DNA from: Albirhodobacter sp048262715
Lineage (GTDB): Bacteria > Pseudomonadota > Alphaproteobacteria > Rhodobacterales > Rhodobacteraceae
DNA: 64,000 bases
Direction of reading: 5' to 3'
Assembly: GCA_048262715.1 (NCBI GenBank)
Contig: JBLXEV010000008.1
Coordinates: 124,001 to 188,000 of the forward strand
Shown: positions 35,905-43,527 of the stretch, in pieces
Layout of the letters: every line of letters starts with the position of its first letter
Position numbering within the stretch: the first letter of the stretch is position 1
Made by a program: the position numbers and the translations under genes
The notes under the pieces: model-generated
Seen by the model: only the letters and a program-made list of their open reading frames with translations
What the model was told of the DNA's origin: nothing
Database searches by the model: none

Positions 35905-38183
35905 GTTGCCATCGCTTTCGCTCGCTCCGCCAGTTGGTTGGCCTGACGACGACCGCCCTCATAAGGCGCTGGCCAGTCTTGCTCGGTATCGCCCAGCTCA
36001 ACAGCGGCGTGCAAGGTCCAATAGGGATCGGCCAGATGCGGACGCGCGAGCAGCACGAGATCGGCGCGACCCGCCATCAAGATCGAATTGACGTGATCGG
36101 GCTCGTAAATATTACCCGCCACCAGCGTGGGAGCGCCAATCTCGTTGCGCACGCGGTCCGAGAACGGCACTTGGAACATCCGGCCATAGACAGGTTGTTC
36201 GGCCTTATCGGTCTGCCCCGAGGAGACGTTGATCGCATCGGCGCCCGCCTCTTTGAAGATCCGCGCAATCTCGACAGCCTCTTGCGGGGTTACGCCTGCA
36301 TCGCCCATCCAGTCATGCGCCGAAATCCGCACTGTCATCGGTTTCGCCTCCGGCCACTGGGCACGCATCGCGTGGAAGATCTCCAGCGGGAAGCGCATCC
36401 GGTTTTCCAAGGATCCGCCATATTCGTCGCTGCGGGTATTGGTCACGGGCGAGATGAACGAGGCGAGCAGATAGCCATGGGCCGCGTGCATTTCGATCAT
36501 ATCGAACCCCGCCGCATCGGCGGCTTTCACCGCCTCAACGAATTGCGATTTGACCAGATCCATATCGGCGCGGTCCATCGCTTTGGGAATAACGTTGCCC
36601 TTCATCAGCGGGAGTGCCGAGGCCGAAAGCAGATCCCAGTTTCCCTCGGTCAAGGGCTGGTCAATGCCCTCCCACGCGAGGCGGGTGGAGCCTTTGCGGC
36701 CCGCATGGCCGATTTGTGCGCAAAGCTTCGCGCCTGTCTCGGCATGAACAAAATCGGCGAGGCGCTTCCAAGCGGGCACTTGCTCTGCCCCGATGCAGGG
36801 GCAACCGGGCGTAATCCGGCCCTGCTTCGAGACGCAGAGCATCTCGGTGAACACCAGCCCCGCACCGCCTTTCGCGCGCTCGGCGTAATGCACGAAATGC
36901 CAATCCGTTGGCATCCCGTCTTTCGCCTTATATTGCGCCATGGGCGAGACGACGATGCGGTTTTTCAAGGCCATATCGCGCAGTTTGAAGGGCGCGAACA
37001 TCGGGCTGCGGTTGGAGTTTTTGCCCGCTTGCACTTGGAACCATGCCTCCGCGGAAGCCAGCCATTCCGGATCGCGCAGGCGGAGGTTTTCATGGCTGAT
37101 CCGCTGCGAGCGGGTGAGCAGGGAATAGGTGAACTGCATCAGATCAAGCGTCAGGTAGCGCTCAACCTCCTCGAACCATTCTGTCGAATTGCGCGCAGCG
37201 GAGGTGACGCGGAGCACCTGTAGCTTGCGCTCTTCTTGGTAGGATTGCAGCGCCGCTTCCAGCGGCTTGCCGGCGTTGAGCTGATCTGCCAGCGCGATGG
37301 CGCTTTCCATCCCGAGTTTGGTGCCCGATCCGATCGAGAAATGGGCCGTAGCGGAAGCGTCGCCCAGCAACACAATATTCTCGAAATGCCAGTTTTCACA
37401 GGTCACACGGGGGAATTGAATCCATGCCGAGCCGCGAATGTGGTTGGCGTTGGTCATCAGGGGATGACCGCCCAGATGCTTGGCAAAGATCTTCTCGCAC
37501 AATGCGATGCTCGCTTGCTGGTCGAGCTTGTCGAAGCCGAAGGCTTTATAGGTTTCTGGGCCGCACTCGACGATGAATGTCGCGGTATCCGCATCGAATT
37601 GGTAGGCGTGGGCCCAGATCCAGCCGTGTTCGGTTTCTTCAAAGATGAAGGTGAAGGCGTCGTCGAATTTCTGATGCGTCCCGAGCCAGACGAAATGGTT
37701 CCGGCGCATGTCGATCTCGGGCTGGAACTGATCTTCATAGATCGCGCGGGTCCGCGAGTTCAGGCCGTCTGCGGCCACAACGAGATCATAATTCGCTTTC
37801 AACTCCGCGATTTTCTCGTCTGTCAGATTGGTCTCGAAGGCGAGGTTGACGCCGAGCTCGCGGGCGCGATCTTGCAATACCATCAACAGCTTCTTGCGTC
37901 CGATGCCGCAGAAACCATGCCCGCCCGAGGTCATTGATTCCTCGCCGCGGACGGTTTTCACATCGTCCCAATAGGCGAAGTTGTCGCGGATCGATTTCTC
38001 GCTGACCGGATCATTGCCACCGAAATTCGACATGGTCTCATCCGAGAGCACAACGCCCCAGCCAAAGGTATCATCGAAGCGGTTGCGCTCAAAAATGGTG
38101 ACGTCATGTGTCGCATCGCGCAGCTTCATCGAGATTGCAAAATAGAGGCCGGAGGGGCCGCCGCCAAGAATCGCTATCTTCAT
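35901..38183 (-). CDS. 2-Aminobenzoyl-CoA monooxygenase/reductase-like two-domain flavoenzyme
   Basis: A 760-residue fusion. Residues 1-380 are a salicylate-hydroxylase-like FAD monooxygenase (GGGPSG at 7-12, ADGLNSRTR in the middle, LLGDAS as second FAD contact), close to salicylyl-CoA 5-hydroxylase. Residues from about 395 to 760 are an Old Yellow Enzyme domain (MFAPFKLRDMALKNRIVVSPMAQY, IGHAGRKGS, EMHAAHGYLLASFISP). This architecture is that of Azoarcus 2-aminobenzoyl-CoA monooxygenase/reductase, which hydroxylates and then reduces the ring of anthraniloyl-CoA without ring-cleaving oxygenases. It is the first gene of a five-gene minus operon. Salicylyl-CoA is the main alternative substrate. 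Confidence 0.9.
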   Translation of the reverse strand: MKIAILGGGPSGLYFAISMKLRDATHDVTIFERNRFDDTFGWGVVLSDETMSNFGGNDPVSEKSIRDNFAYWDDVKTVRGEESMTSGGHGFCGIGRKKLLMVLQDRARELGVNLAFETNLTDEKIAELKANYDLVVAADGLNSRTRAIYEDQFQPEIDMRRNHFVWLGTHQKFDDAFTFIFEETEHGWIWAHAYQFDADTATFIVECGPETYKAFGFDKLDQQASIALCEKIFAKHLGGHPLMTNANHIRGSAWIQFPRVTCENWHFENIVLLGDASATAHFSIGSGTKLGMESAIALADQLNAGKPLEAALQSYQEERKLQVLRVTSAARNSTEWFEEVERYLTLDLMQFTYSLLTRSQRISHENLRLRDPEWLASAEAWFQVQAGKNSNRSPMFAPFKLRDMALKNRIVVSPMAQYKAKDGMPTDWHFVHYAERAKGGAGLVFTEMLCVSKQGRITPGCPCIGAEQVPAWKRLADFVHAETGAKLCAQIGHAGRKGSTRLAWEGIDQPLTEGNWDLLSASALPLMKGNVIPKAMDRADMDLVKSQFVEAVKAADAAGFDMIEMHAAHGYLLASFISPVTNTRSDEYGGSLENRMRFPLEIFHAMRAQWPEAKPMTVRISAHDWMGDAGVTPQEAVEIARIFKEAGADAINVSSGQTDKAEQPVYGRMFQVPFSDRVRNEIGAPTLVAGNIYEPDHVNSILMAGRADLVLLARPHLADPYWTLHAAVELGDTEQDWPAPYEGGRRQANQLAERAKAMAT

Positions 38184-38235
38184 GTCGCTCTCCAGTATTG
38201 GTCCGGCGGCTATCGAGGATCCGCCCCATATTTAT

Positions 38236-38274
38236 TTTAAGTATGAAGTTAAATTGGCTTTGCTACTCTGTCAA
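38236..38274 (-). promoter_or_regulatory. Promoter and operator of the monooxygenase/reductase operon
   Basis: On the minus strand TTGACA (38274-38269) is followed after 17 bases by TAACTT (38251-38246). An inverted repeat TTTAA-N8-TTAAA at 38236-38253 overlaps the -10, a good place for a MarR repressor. Confidence 0.55.
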
Positions 38275-38469
38275 CGCTTAACGCAACGCGGGGTGGCACG
38301 GCGGCGCTGGCGTGAAACGACGTGAAAAATGGCTGGTAAGAGATTGTTTTCGCTGAAAGGCGATCTTTCTCCCCTCGTTTGCAGGATGCGCCGCTTCTCG
38401 TAAAAGAATTGAGCGGAACGTGACAAGCCCGCGAGAAATTTGCGATTCTGCCGGCGGGAAAAGCCGCGT

Positions 38470-38504
38470 TTGACATCTCAATACATTTTAAACATAAATT
38501 ATGT
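38470..38504 (+). promoter_or_regulatory. Promoter with palindromic operator for the plus-strand thioesterase
   Basis: TTGACA at 38470-38475 is followed after 17 bases by CATAAA. The perfect palindrome ACATAA-A-TTATGT at 38492-38504 covers the -10, fitting repression by a dimeric regulator such as the MarR at 33.3 kb. Confidence 0.55.
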
Positions 38505-38574
38505 AGCAGGGCGCAGACCCGTCATGTGCCTCGTCTTTCGGCCCGATGCGGCCCCCAGCCCGAAAGGACTCCAG

Positions 38575-38994
38575 ATGCCCTTTACGATTTCCAAGCCAAT
38601 GCGTTTTGGCGATTGCGACCTCACTGGCATTGCCTATCACCCCGCGTATCTTTCGATGCTCGTCGATGTGAATGAGGCGATGTTCGCCTCCTTTGGCGTG
38701 ACGTGGAAAGAGCTGATGTTTGAGCGCCACCTCGGCCTGCCGAGCGTCAAGATGACGATCGAGTTCAAGAAACCTGCGATGTATGGCGATGTGCTCGATT
38801 TCAACGTGCATGTGCGCAAAATCGGCAAGTCGTCGTTGGATCTCTACACGGTGGTGAAGGTCGGCGAGGATGTGATCTGGACGATTGAGCAGTTGATCGT
38901 GATGACCTCGACCAAAGATCACAAATCGCACCCGTGGCCAGATGATTGCCGCGCAGGGCTGGAGAAATATCTGCATCCCGAACTGGCAGGGTAG
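38575..38994 (+). CDS. Acyl-CoA thioesterase (4-hydroxybenzoyl-CoA thioesterase family)
   Basis: A 139-residue hotdog protein. The motif FGDCDLTGIAYHPAYLSM near residues 11-28 corresponds to the catalytic Asp segment of 4-hydroxybenzoyl-CoA thioesterases. I chose ATG 38575, after AAAGGA. It is divergent from the monooxygenase/reductase operon and is the third hotdog thioesterase within 5.1 kb. It could hydrolyse a ring-opened or aromatic CoA ester. Confidence 0.83.
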   Translation: MPFTISKPMRFGDCDLTGIAYHPAYLSMLVDVNEAMFASFGVTWKELMFERHLGLPSVKMTIEFKKPAMYGDVLDFNVHVRKIGKSSLDLYTVVKVGEDVIWTIEQLIVMTSTKDHKSHPWPDDCRAGLEKYLHPELAG

Positions 38995-39009
38995 GCCAGA
39001 AATGCGTTG

Positions 39010-39036
39010 CCGCGTCAGGGGGTGCTCCTGACGCGG
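39010..39036. terminator. Terminator between convergent thioesterase and ABC ATPase genes
   Basis: CCGCGTCAGG, a seven-base loop and CCTGACGCGG form a perfect ten-pair stem. It is not followed by a long T-run. Confidence 0.65.
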
Positions 39037-39059
39037 TTCGAGGCCCTTGCCAGACAGAA

Positions 39060-39827
39060 CTAATGGCCGAAGATCTGGCTCAAGAATAGCTTCGTGCGCT
39101 CATGTTGCGGGCGCTCGAAGAACGCTTCGGGAGCGTTTTCCTCGACGATCACGCCCTTATCCATGAAGATGACCCGATCCGCGACCTGACGGGCGAAGCC
39201 CATTTCATGCGTCACACAGATCATCGTCATGCCGTCTTCCGCGAGCGCGATCATCGTATCGAGCACTTCCTTGATCGTTTCGGGATCTAGCGCTGAGGTT
39301 GGCTCGTCAAACAGCATCGCGCGCGGTTTCATGCACAGCGATCGGGCAATCGCGACGCGTTGCTGCTGCCCGCCGGAAAGCTGCCCCGGATATTTCGTTG
39401 CCTGATCCGCAATTTTGACCTTCTCCAGAAAATGCAGCGCGATCTCTTCGGCCTCTTTGCGCGAGTGCCCGCGCACCGACATCGGCGCGAGGATGCAGTT
39501 TTCCAGAATGCTCATATGCGGGAAGAGGTTGAAGTGCTGAAAGCACATGCCGACTTCTGATCGCACCTTGCCGATGTTTTTCACATCGGATGTCAGCTCG
39601 ATCCCGTCGACGACGATCTGCCCTTTCTGATGGGTTTCCAGCCTGTTGATGCAGCGGATCAGGGTGGACTTCCCGGATCCTGAAGGGCCTGCAATGACGA
39701 TCCGCTCGCCTTGGCGCACGGTCAGGTCAATGCCGCGCAGCACGTGAAAATCACCATACCATTTGTTCAGGTTGGTGATGCGGATTGCCGCATCGTCCTG
39801 CGAGATGTCTAGGGGCAGATGGGTCAT
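39060..39827 (-). CDS. Polar amino-acid ABC transporter ATPase (GlnQ-like)
   Basis: A 255-residue ATPase with Walker A GPSGSGKSTLIRCINRLE, signature LSGGQQQRVAIARSL and Walker B AMLFDEPTSALDPE. The motif after Walker A is typical of the polar amino-acid subfamily. It is on the opposite strand from the binding protein and permease of the same system, with the GntR gene between. The three parts together form one complete importer. Confidence 0.92.
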   Translation of the reverse strand: MTHLPLDISQDDAAIRITNLNKWYGDFHVLRGIDLTVRQGERIVIAGPSGSGKSTLIRCINRLETHQKGQIVVDGIELTSDVKNIGKVRSEVGMCFQHFNLFPHMSILENCILAPMSVRGHSRKEAEEIALHFLEKVKIADQATKYPGQLSGGQQQRVAIARSLCMKPRAMLFDEPTSALDPETIKEVLDTMIALAEDGMTMICVTHEMGFARQVADRVIFMDKGVIVEENAPEAFFERPQHERTKLFLSQIFGH

Positions 39828-39850
39828 GCGAAGGGCCTATATGATGAAGG

Positions 39851-40516
39851 TCAAAGGGGTGACGGTGCTTGCACGGGTTTGGCGCGCAGGTAGCTTTCCT
39901 CTCCTGCGAGCACGAACCGGAGGATAAGCAGCTCAACGTCGGCGCCTTTCCGGCTGGCGAAAGCGGTGAGCATTTGCCGATGGAAGGTGACAAGGATGCG
40001 GTGCGACGCAGCATCGCGCAGCGTGGCCATGCGGACAGCCTGTATCTGCGCCATGTAGCGCAGGATCGTGTCGCGCAGCTCAATATTCGGGATCGCCATG
40101 ATCCACGTGCGGCGCAGCGCTTCGGAGGCATTGAACAAGAGTTCGACATCCCCCGATTCGATGGTGCTTTCCGAAAGCGCGACGGCCCGCGCCATAGCCT
40201 CCAAGTCTTCTTCGGTCAGCGCATAGGTCGCGAGGGCGGCGGCGCGCGGCTCAATCAGGCGGCGCAATTCGAAGATTTCGAGGATTTGGCGCGGTGTGAG
40301 TTCCGGCAGGGTGAAGCCGCGGGTGGAGCTGGCCAGATAGCCCTCATGTGCGAGCCGCATCAGCGCATCGCGCACCGGCATCCGCGACACATTGAACTCT
40401 GCCGCGATGGTGGTGTCCACGAGTCGGTCTTCTTCCGCGAGTTCGCCCCGCTGGATGCGGCCGAGATACTCCTCATAGATCACATCTTTCATGTGGCGCT
40501 TTGGCAGGTCAGACAT
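39851..40516 (-). CDS. GntR-family (FCD) regulator
   Basis: A 221-residue regulator. The N-terminal winged helix has LVDTTIAAEFNVSRMPVRDALMRLAHEGYL. The C-terminal FCD domain has ILEIFELRRLIEPRAAALATYAL. I chose ATG 40516; a longer frame extends into the neighbouring promoter and is not coding. It probably controls both its own transcript with the ATPase and the divergent binding-protein operon through the palindrome at 40616-40625. Confidence 0.88.
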   Translation of the reverse strand: MSDLPKRHMKDVIYEEYLGRIQRGELAEEDRLVDTTIAAEFNVSRMPVRDALMRLAHEGYLASSTRGFTLPELTPRQILEIFELRRLIEPRAAALATYALTEEDLEAMARAVALSESTIESGDVELLFNASEALRRTWIMAIPNIELRDTILRYMAQIQAVRMATLRDAASHRILVTFHRQMLTAFASRKGADVELLILRFVLAGEESYLRAKPVQAPSPL

Positions 40517-40530
40517 GAAACACCTTAAAT

Positions 40531-40560
40531 TCGTATGCGGTTTACGTCTAGAATTTAGAC
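40531..40560. promoter_or_regulatory. Second GntR-like half site and inverted repeat
   Basis: TCGTATGCGG at 40531-40540 resembles the palindrome at 40616-40625. Next to it, GTCTA-GAATT-TAGAC at 40546-40560 is a separate inverted repeat. Either may be part of the GntR operator. Confidence 0.4.
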
Positions 40561-40615
40561 AGTAACCCACAAAATATGTAAATAGAAACTTTAAGCATAA
40601 AGAAAATGTTTGAAT

Positions 40616-40625
40616 TCGTATACGA
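40616..40625. promoter_or_regulatory. Candidate GntR operator TCGTATACGA
   Basis: A perfect ten-base palindrome of the form bound by FadR-type GntR regulators (TNGTNNNACNA-like), located in the divergent region 70 bases before the binding-protein gene. The preceding AATTCGTAT is repeated at 40528-40536. Confidence 0.55.
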
Positions 40626-40694
40626 CTCGTGCCAGCAATAGGGGCAAGCGCGGAGACAAAACTGCGTAGCCCAATCCAACAACGGGGATATCCC

Positions 40695-41504
40695 ATGACA
40701 TCCAGAACACGCCTGATGATAGGCTTTGCAGCGGCGGCGCTGACAGCTTTGACGACCTTTGCCGCGACAGCACAGGAGACGCTCAAGATCGGCTCCTATC
40801 CCGCGAACCCGCCTTGGGAATTCAAGAACGAGGCAGGGGAGTTCGAGGGGTTCGAGGTTGATATTATCACTGAGATAGCGTCGCGCCTTGGCGCCAATAT
40901 CGAGATGAGCGGCCTCGATTTCCGTGCGCTCTTCGTTGCAACGGCGTCTCGGCGTATGGATGCGGTGATCTCTTCTCTCACCATCACGGATGAGCGGCTG
41001 GAGGCCCAATCCTTTACGCAGCCGTATTTTTCCGGCGCGCTCGGGTTCGGCACAAAACAGGGTGCGGGCATTGCCAGCATTGAGGATTTGCGGGGCAAGC
41101 GGATCGGCTCCATCGCGACCTCCTTCCCAGAGGGCTGGCTGAAAGAGCGTGAGGCCGAATTGGGCTATGCGAGCTATTCGAGCTATGACAGCACCGCAAA
41201 TATGCTCACTGATCTGCGCAGCGGGCGGATTGACGCAGCCGTGAATGACATTGTCAGCCTGCGCTACGCCTTTACCCAGCCACAAATGAGCGGGCTGACG
41301 ATTGGGCTCGAAGTGCCTACGGGCGATAAATTCGCGATCATGATGCCGAAGGATTCCGAGAAGCTCGCGCCGTTCAACGATGCGCTCTCGGCGATGAAGA
41401 CCGATGGCACCATGGCGCGTATCTATGAGAAATGGTTCGGCGTGGCCCCCGCAGCGGATAGCCTGACGCTGACACCACTGCCCATTCCAACATCCGCCGA
41501 ATAA
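40695..41504 (+). CDS. Polar amino-acid ABC transporter binding protein
   Basis: A 269-residue family 3 solute-binding protein. Residues 1-26 form a signal peptide (MIGFAAAALTALTTFAATAQ). The mature part reads LKIGSYPANPPWEFKNEAGEFEGFEVDIITEIASRLG, and SLTITDERLEAQSFTQPYFSGALGF is typical of lysine/arginine/ornithine and opine-type binders. I chose ATG 40695. The downstream kynureninase-like gene suggests kynurenine or another aromatic amino acid as ligand, by context. Confidence 0.9.
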   Translation: MTSRTRLMIGFAAAALTALTTFAATAQETLKIGSYPANPPWEFKNEAGEFEGFEVDIITEIASRLGANIEMSGLDFRALFVATASRRMDAVISSLTITDERLEAQSFTQPYFSGALGFGTKQGAGIASIEDLRGKRIGSIATSFPEGWLKEREAELGYASYSSYDSTANMLTDLRSGRIDAAVNDIVSLRYAFTQPQMSGLTIGLEVPTGDKFAIMMPKDSEKLAPFNDALSAMKTDGTMARIYEKWFGVAPAADSLTLTPLPIPTSAE

Positions 41505-41510
41505 GGCCCG

Positions 41511-41529
41511 GACGGGGAAGCCCCCCGTC
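41511..41529 (+). other. Intercistronic hairpin after the amino-acid binding-protein gene
   Basis: GACGGGG and CCCCGTC form a perfect seven-pair stem with a five-base loop, six bases after the stop codon and before the permease gene. Confidence 0.6.
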
Positions 41530-41578
41530 TCCTCACCTGAGCCTGTCGCAAATCGCATGAGGAATAGCAGAGTAAATC

Positions 41579-42250
41579 ATGGAAATTTTTGATATTTTCT
41601 TCAATCTCGACGTGATGCGACGGGCCTTCCCGATTCTGCTTCGAGGGCTGGTGAATACGCTGCTCCTTGGCGCGGCGGCGACGCTTTTTGGCGGCATTCT
41701 CGGTGTCTTGATTTGCCTCGTGCGCCTCTATGCGCCCAAGCCGCTCCGGCTGCTCGCCGTTCTTTTCATTGATGTCATGCGTGCAATCCCCGTTCTCGTG
41801 GTGTTGATCCTCGTCTATTACGCGCTGCCGTTTGCAGGGATCGTGTTCTCGTCTTTCGTCGCGGCGACGATTGCACTCTCGCTGGTGCTGGCGGCCTACA
41901 CGGCGGAAGTGGTGCGCGCGGGGATCGAGGCGGTGCCAAAAGGCCAGTTCGAGGCCTCCGAGGCACTTGGACTTTCGTTCTTCACAATGATGCGCAAGGT
42001 GATCTTGCCGCAAGCATTCCGTATGATGATCCCGCCACTCGCCTCCTATGTCGTGTCGATCATGAAAGACACTTCGCTCGCGTCTGTGGTCACGATGGGG
42101 GATCTGCTGAAACAGGCCACCGATGCGCAGGCGCTGTTCGCGAACCCAACCCCGCTGCTGCTGGCCGCGATGATGTATATCGCGATCCTTTGGCCAATGG
42201 TCCGTTTCACGGGCTGGCTCGAGCAGCATTACAAACGTGGATACCGCTGA
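41579..42250 (+). CDS. Polar amino-acid ABC transporter permease
   Basis: A 223-residue permease with about five membrane helices. The HisM/GlnP features include LLRGLVNTLLLGAAATLFGG near the N-terminus and the EAA loop with GQFEASEALGLSFFTMMRKVILPQAFRMMIPP. Only one permease gene is present, so it must work as a homodimer. It is followed after 62 bases by the PLP-enzyme gene. Confidence 0.92.
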   Translation: MEIFDIFFNLDVMRRAFPILLRGLVNTLLLGAAATLFGGILGVLICLVRLYAPKPLRLLAVLFIDVMRAIPVLVVLILVYYALPFAGIVFSSFVAATIALSLVLAAYTAEVVRAGIEAVPKGQFEASEALGLSFFTMMRKVILPQAFRMMIPPLASYVVSIMKDTSLASVVTMGDLLKQATDAQALFANPTPLLLAAMMYIAILWPMVRFTGWLEQHYKRGYR

Positions 42251-42312
42251 GGCATTTGCCTTAGCCATCTGACTGACGCGCTCTCGCGCTCCCCTCTATT
42301 CTGGAGACTACC

Positions 42313-43452
42313 ATGCCCGCATTGCACGGCGGCGGCGACGCCTATTTGCTCTATCATTCCATCGGCCACTATCCCGAAAAAGAGTCCGATCTTATCCAAG
42401 AACTCACGGCCTTCTCAAAGACTTGGGCGGCCTTCGACGATGGGCAATGGGGCGAGGTTCTAACCAAACGCCAGCGGTTCATTGATCTTTGGGCCGAGCT
42501 TATTCGCGCGCCGAAAGGCTCTCTGACCACAGCTGAAAATGTCACTGCGGCGATGATGTCTTTGATCGGTGCGCTGCCGCCTGCGATGCTCAATGGCAAA
42601 AAGGTGCTCGTGGCAGAGGACGGCTTCCCGTCGATCCACTTCCTGTTGTCGGGTCTGGCCGAGCGTTACGGGTTTACCCTGCAAACCGTGCCACTGCGCC
42701 AAGGGGCGCATTGGGTGGAAGAAGACGATATGATTGCGGAATGGGATGAGGATGTGGCGCTTGCGCTGCTGACATGGATCAGCTCGACCACTTCTCACCG
42801 CAATGATTTGACACGGCTTGTGGCGCATGGCCGCGCGATGGGCAGCCTAATCGGCGTGGATATCACCCAAGGCGCGGGTCTGCTGCCCTATGATGTCACC
42901 GCGCCGCAGGTCGATTTCGTGATCTCCACCAGCCTCAAATGGCTCTGCGGGACGCCGGGCGCGGGCATTCTTTATGTCGCTGACGCGCTGATGCCGCTGT
43001 GTGAGCCAGATTTGCGCGGCTGGTTTTCTCAAGCCAACCCGTTCTCATGGGCGCTGGATGCCTTTGCCTTCGCGCCCGATGCGCGGCGGTTCGACAATGG
43101 CACACCCTCGACGCTTTCAGCCATCGCGAGCCTGCCCGCGCTCGAATGGCGGATGCAGCAGGATGATGCGTCGTTCGTGGCGCATAATTTGGCACTGAGC
43201 ACGCGTCTGCTTGAGGGGCTGGAGGCGATGGGCCTCACGCTTGCCACCCCCCGCGAGCCTGAGCGCCGTGGCGGCAGTCTCATGGTCTCACTGCCCGAGA
43301 GCACGCCTGCGGCAGAGGTTGTCAATCAACTCCGCGCGCAGGGGATTTATATGGATTGTCGGGGCCAAACGTTGCGGATGTCACCCGGCCCGATCACGAC
43401 AGAGGCGGGCGTCTTGCGCACCTTGGCCGCGCTGGACGCGCTGCTCAAGTAA
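42313..43452 (+). CDS. Kynureninase-like class V PLP enzyme
   Basis: A 379-residue fold-type I PLP enzyme of aminotransferase class V. The PLP lysine is probably Lys209 in ISTSLKWLCGTPGAGILYV, and Asp183 in GVDITQGAGLLP would contact the pyridine nitrogen. The order and spacing resemble kynureninase-related proteins, which release anthranilate and alanine from kynurenine, but related enzymes act on cysteine sulphur or other amino acids. It is last in the amino-acid importer operon, so it probably acts on the imported compound. Kynurenine cleavage would feed anthranilate towards the aminobenzoyl-CoA genes. Confidence 0.7.
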   Translation: MPALHGGGDAYLLYHSIGHYPEKESDLIQELTAFSKTWAAFDDGQWGEVLTKRQRFIDLWAELIRAPKGSLTTAENVTAAMMSLIGALPPAMLNGKKVLVAEDGFPSIHFLLSGLAERYGFTLQTVPLRQGAHWVEEDDMIAEWDEDVALALLTWISSTTSHRNDLTRLVAHGRAMGSLIGVDITQGAGLLPYDVTAPQVDFVISTSLKWLCGTPGAGILYVADALMPLCEPDLRGWFSQANPFSWALDAFAFAPDARRFDNGTPSTLSAIASLPALEWRMQQDDASFVAHNLALSTRLLEGLEAMGLTLATPREPERRGGSLMVSLPESTPAAEVVNQLRAQGIYMDCRGQTLRMSPGPITTEAGVLRTLAALDALLK

Positions 43453-43485
43453 ATGCGCACCCTTCTGCGTAGTCCCATCCCCGAG

Positions 43486-43518
43486 GCCCGTTGCTGAGAA
43501 GTTCTCTCGGCAATGGGC
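43486..43518. terminator. Terminator between PLP-enzyme and LysR genes
   Basis: GCCCGTTGC pairs with GCAATGGGC (one G-T pair), with GAGA/TCTC inside, and TGATTTT follows on the plus strand. It sits between convergent genes. Confidence 0.65.
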
Positions 43519-43527
43519 TGATTTTGC

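Larger units (their letters stand above)
38184..38574. other. 391-base divergent intergenic region
   Basis: It separates the monooxygenase/reductase operon from the plus-strand thioesterase. I see no convincing gene; a frame continuous with the thioesterase from 38440 crosses the promoter and is not counted. The two ends hold promoters described separately; the middle part, about 38280-38460, shows nothing definite. Confidence 0.6.

Noticed and set aside
35934..37223. A 429-codon open frame on the plus strand
   Set aside because: It is antisense to the two-domain monooxygenase/reductase and has no recognisable domain.
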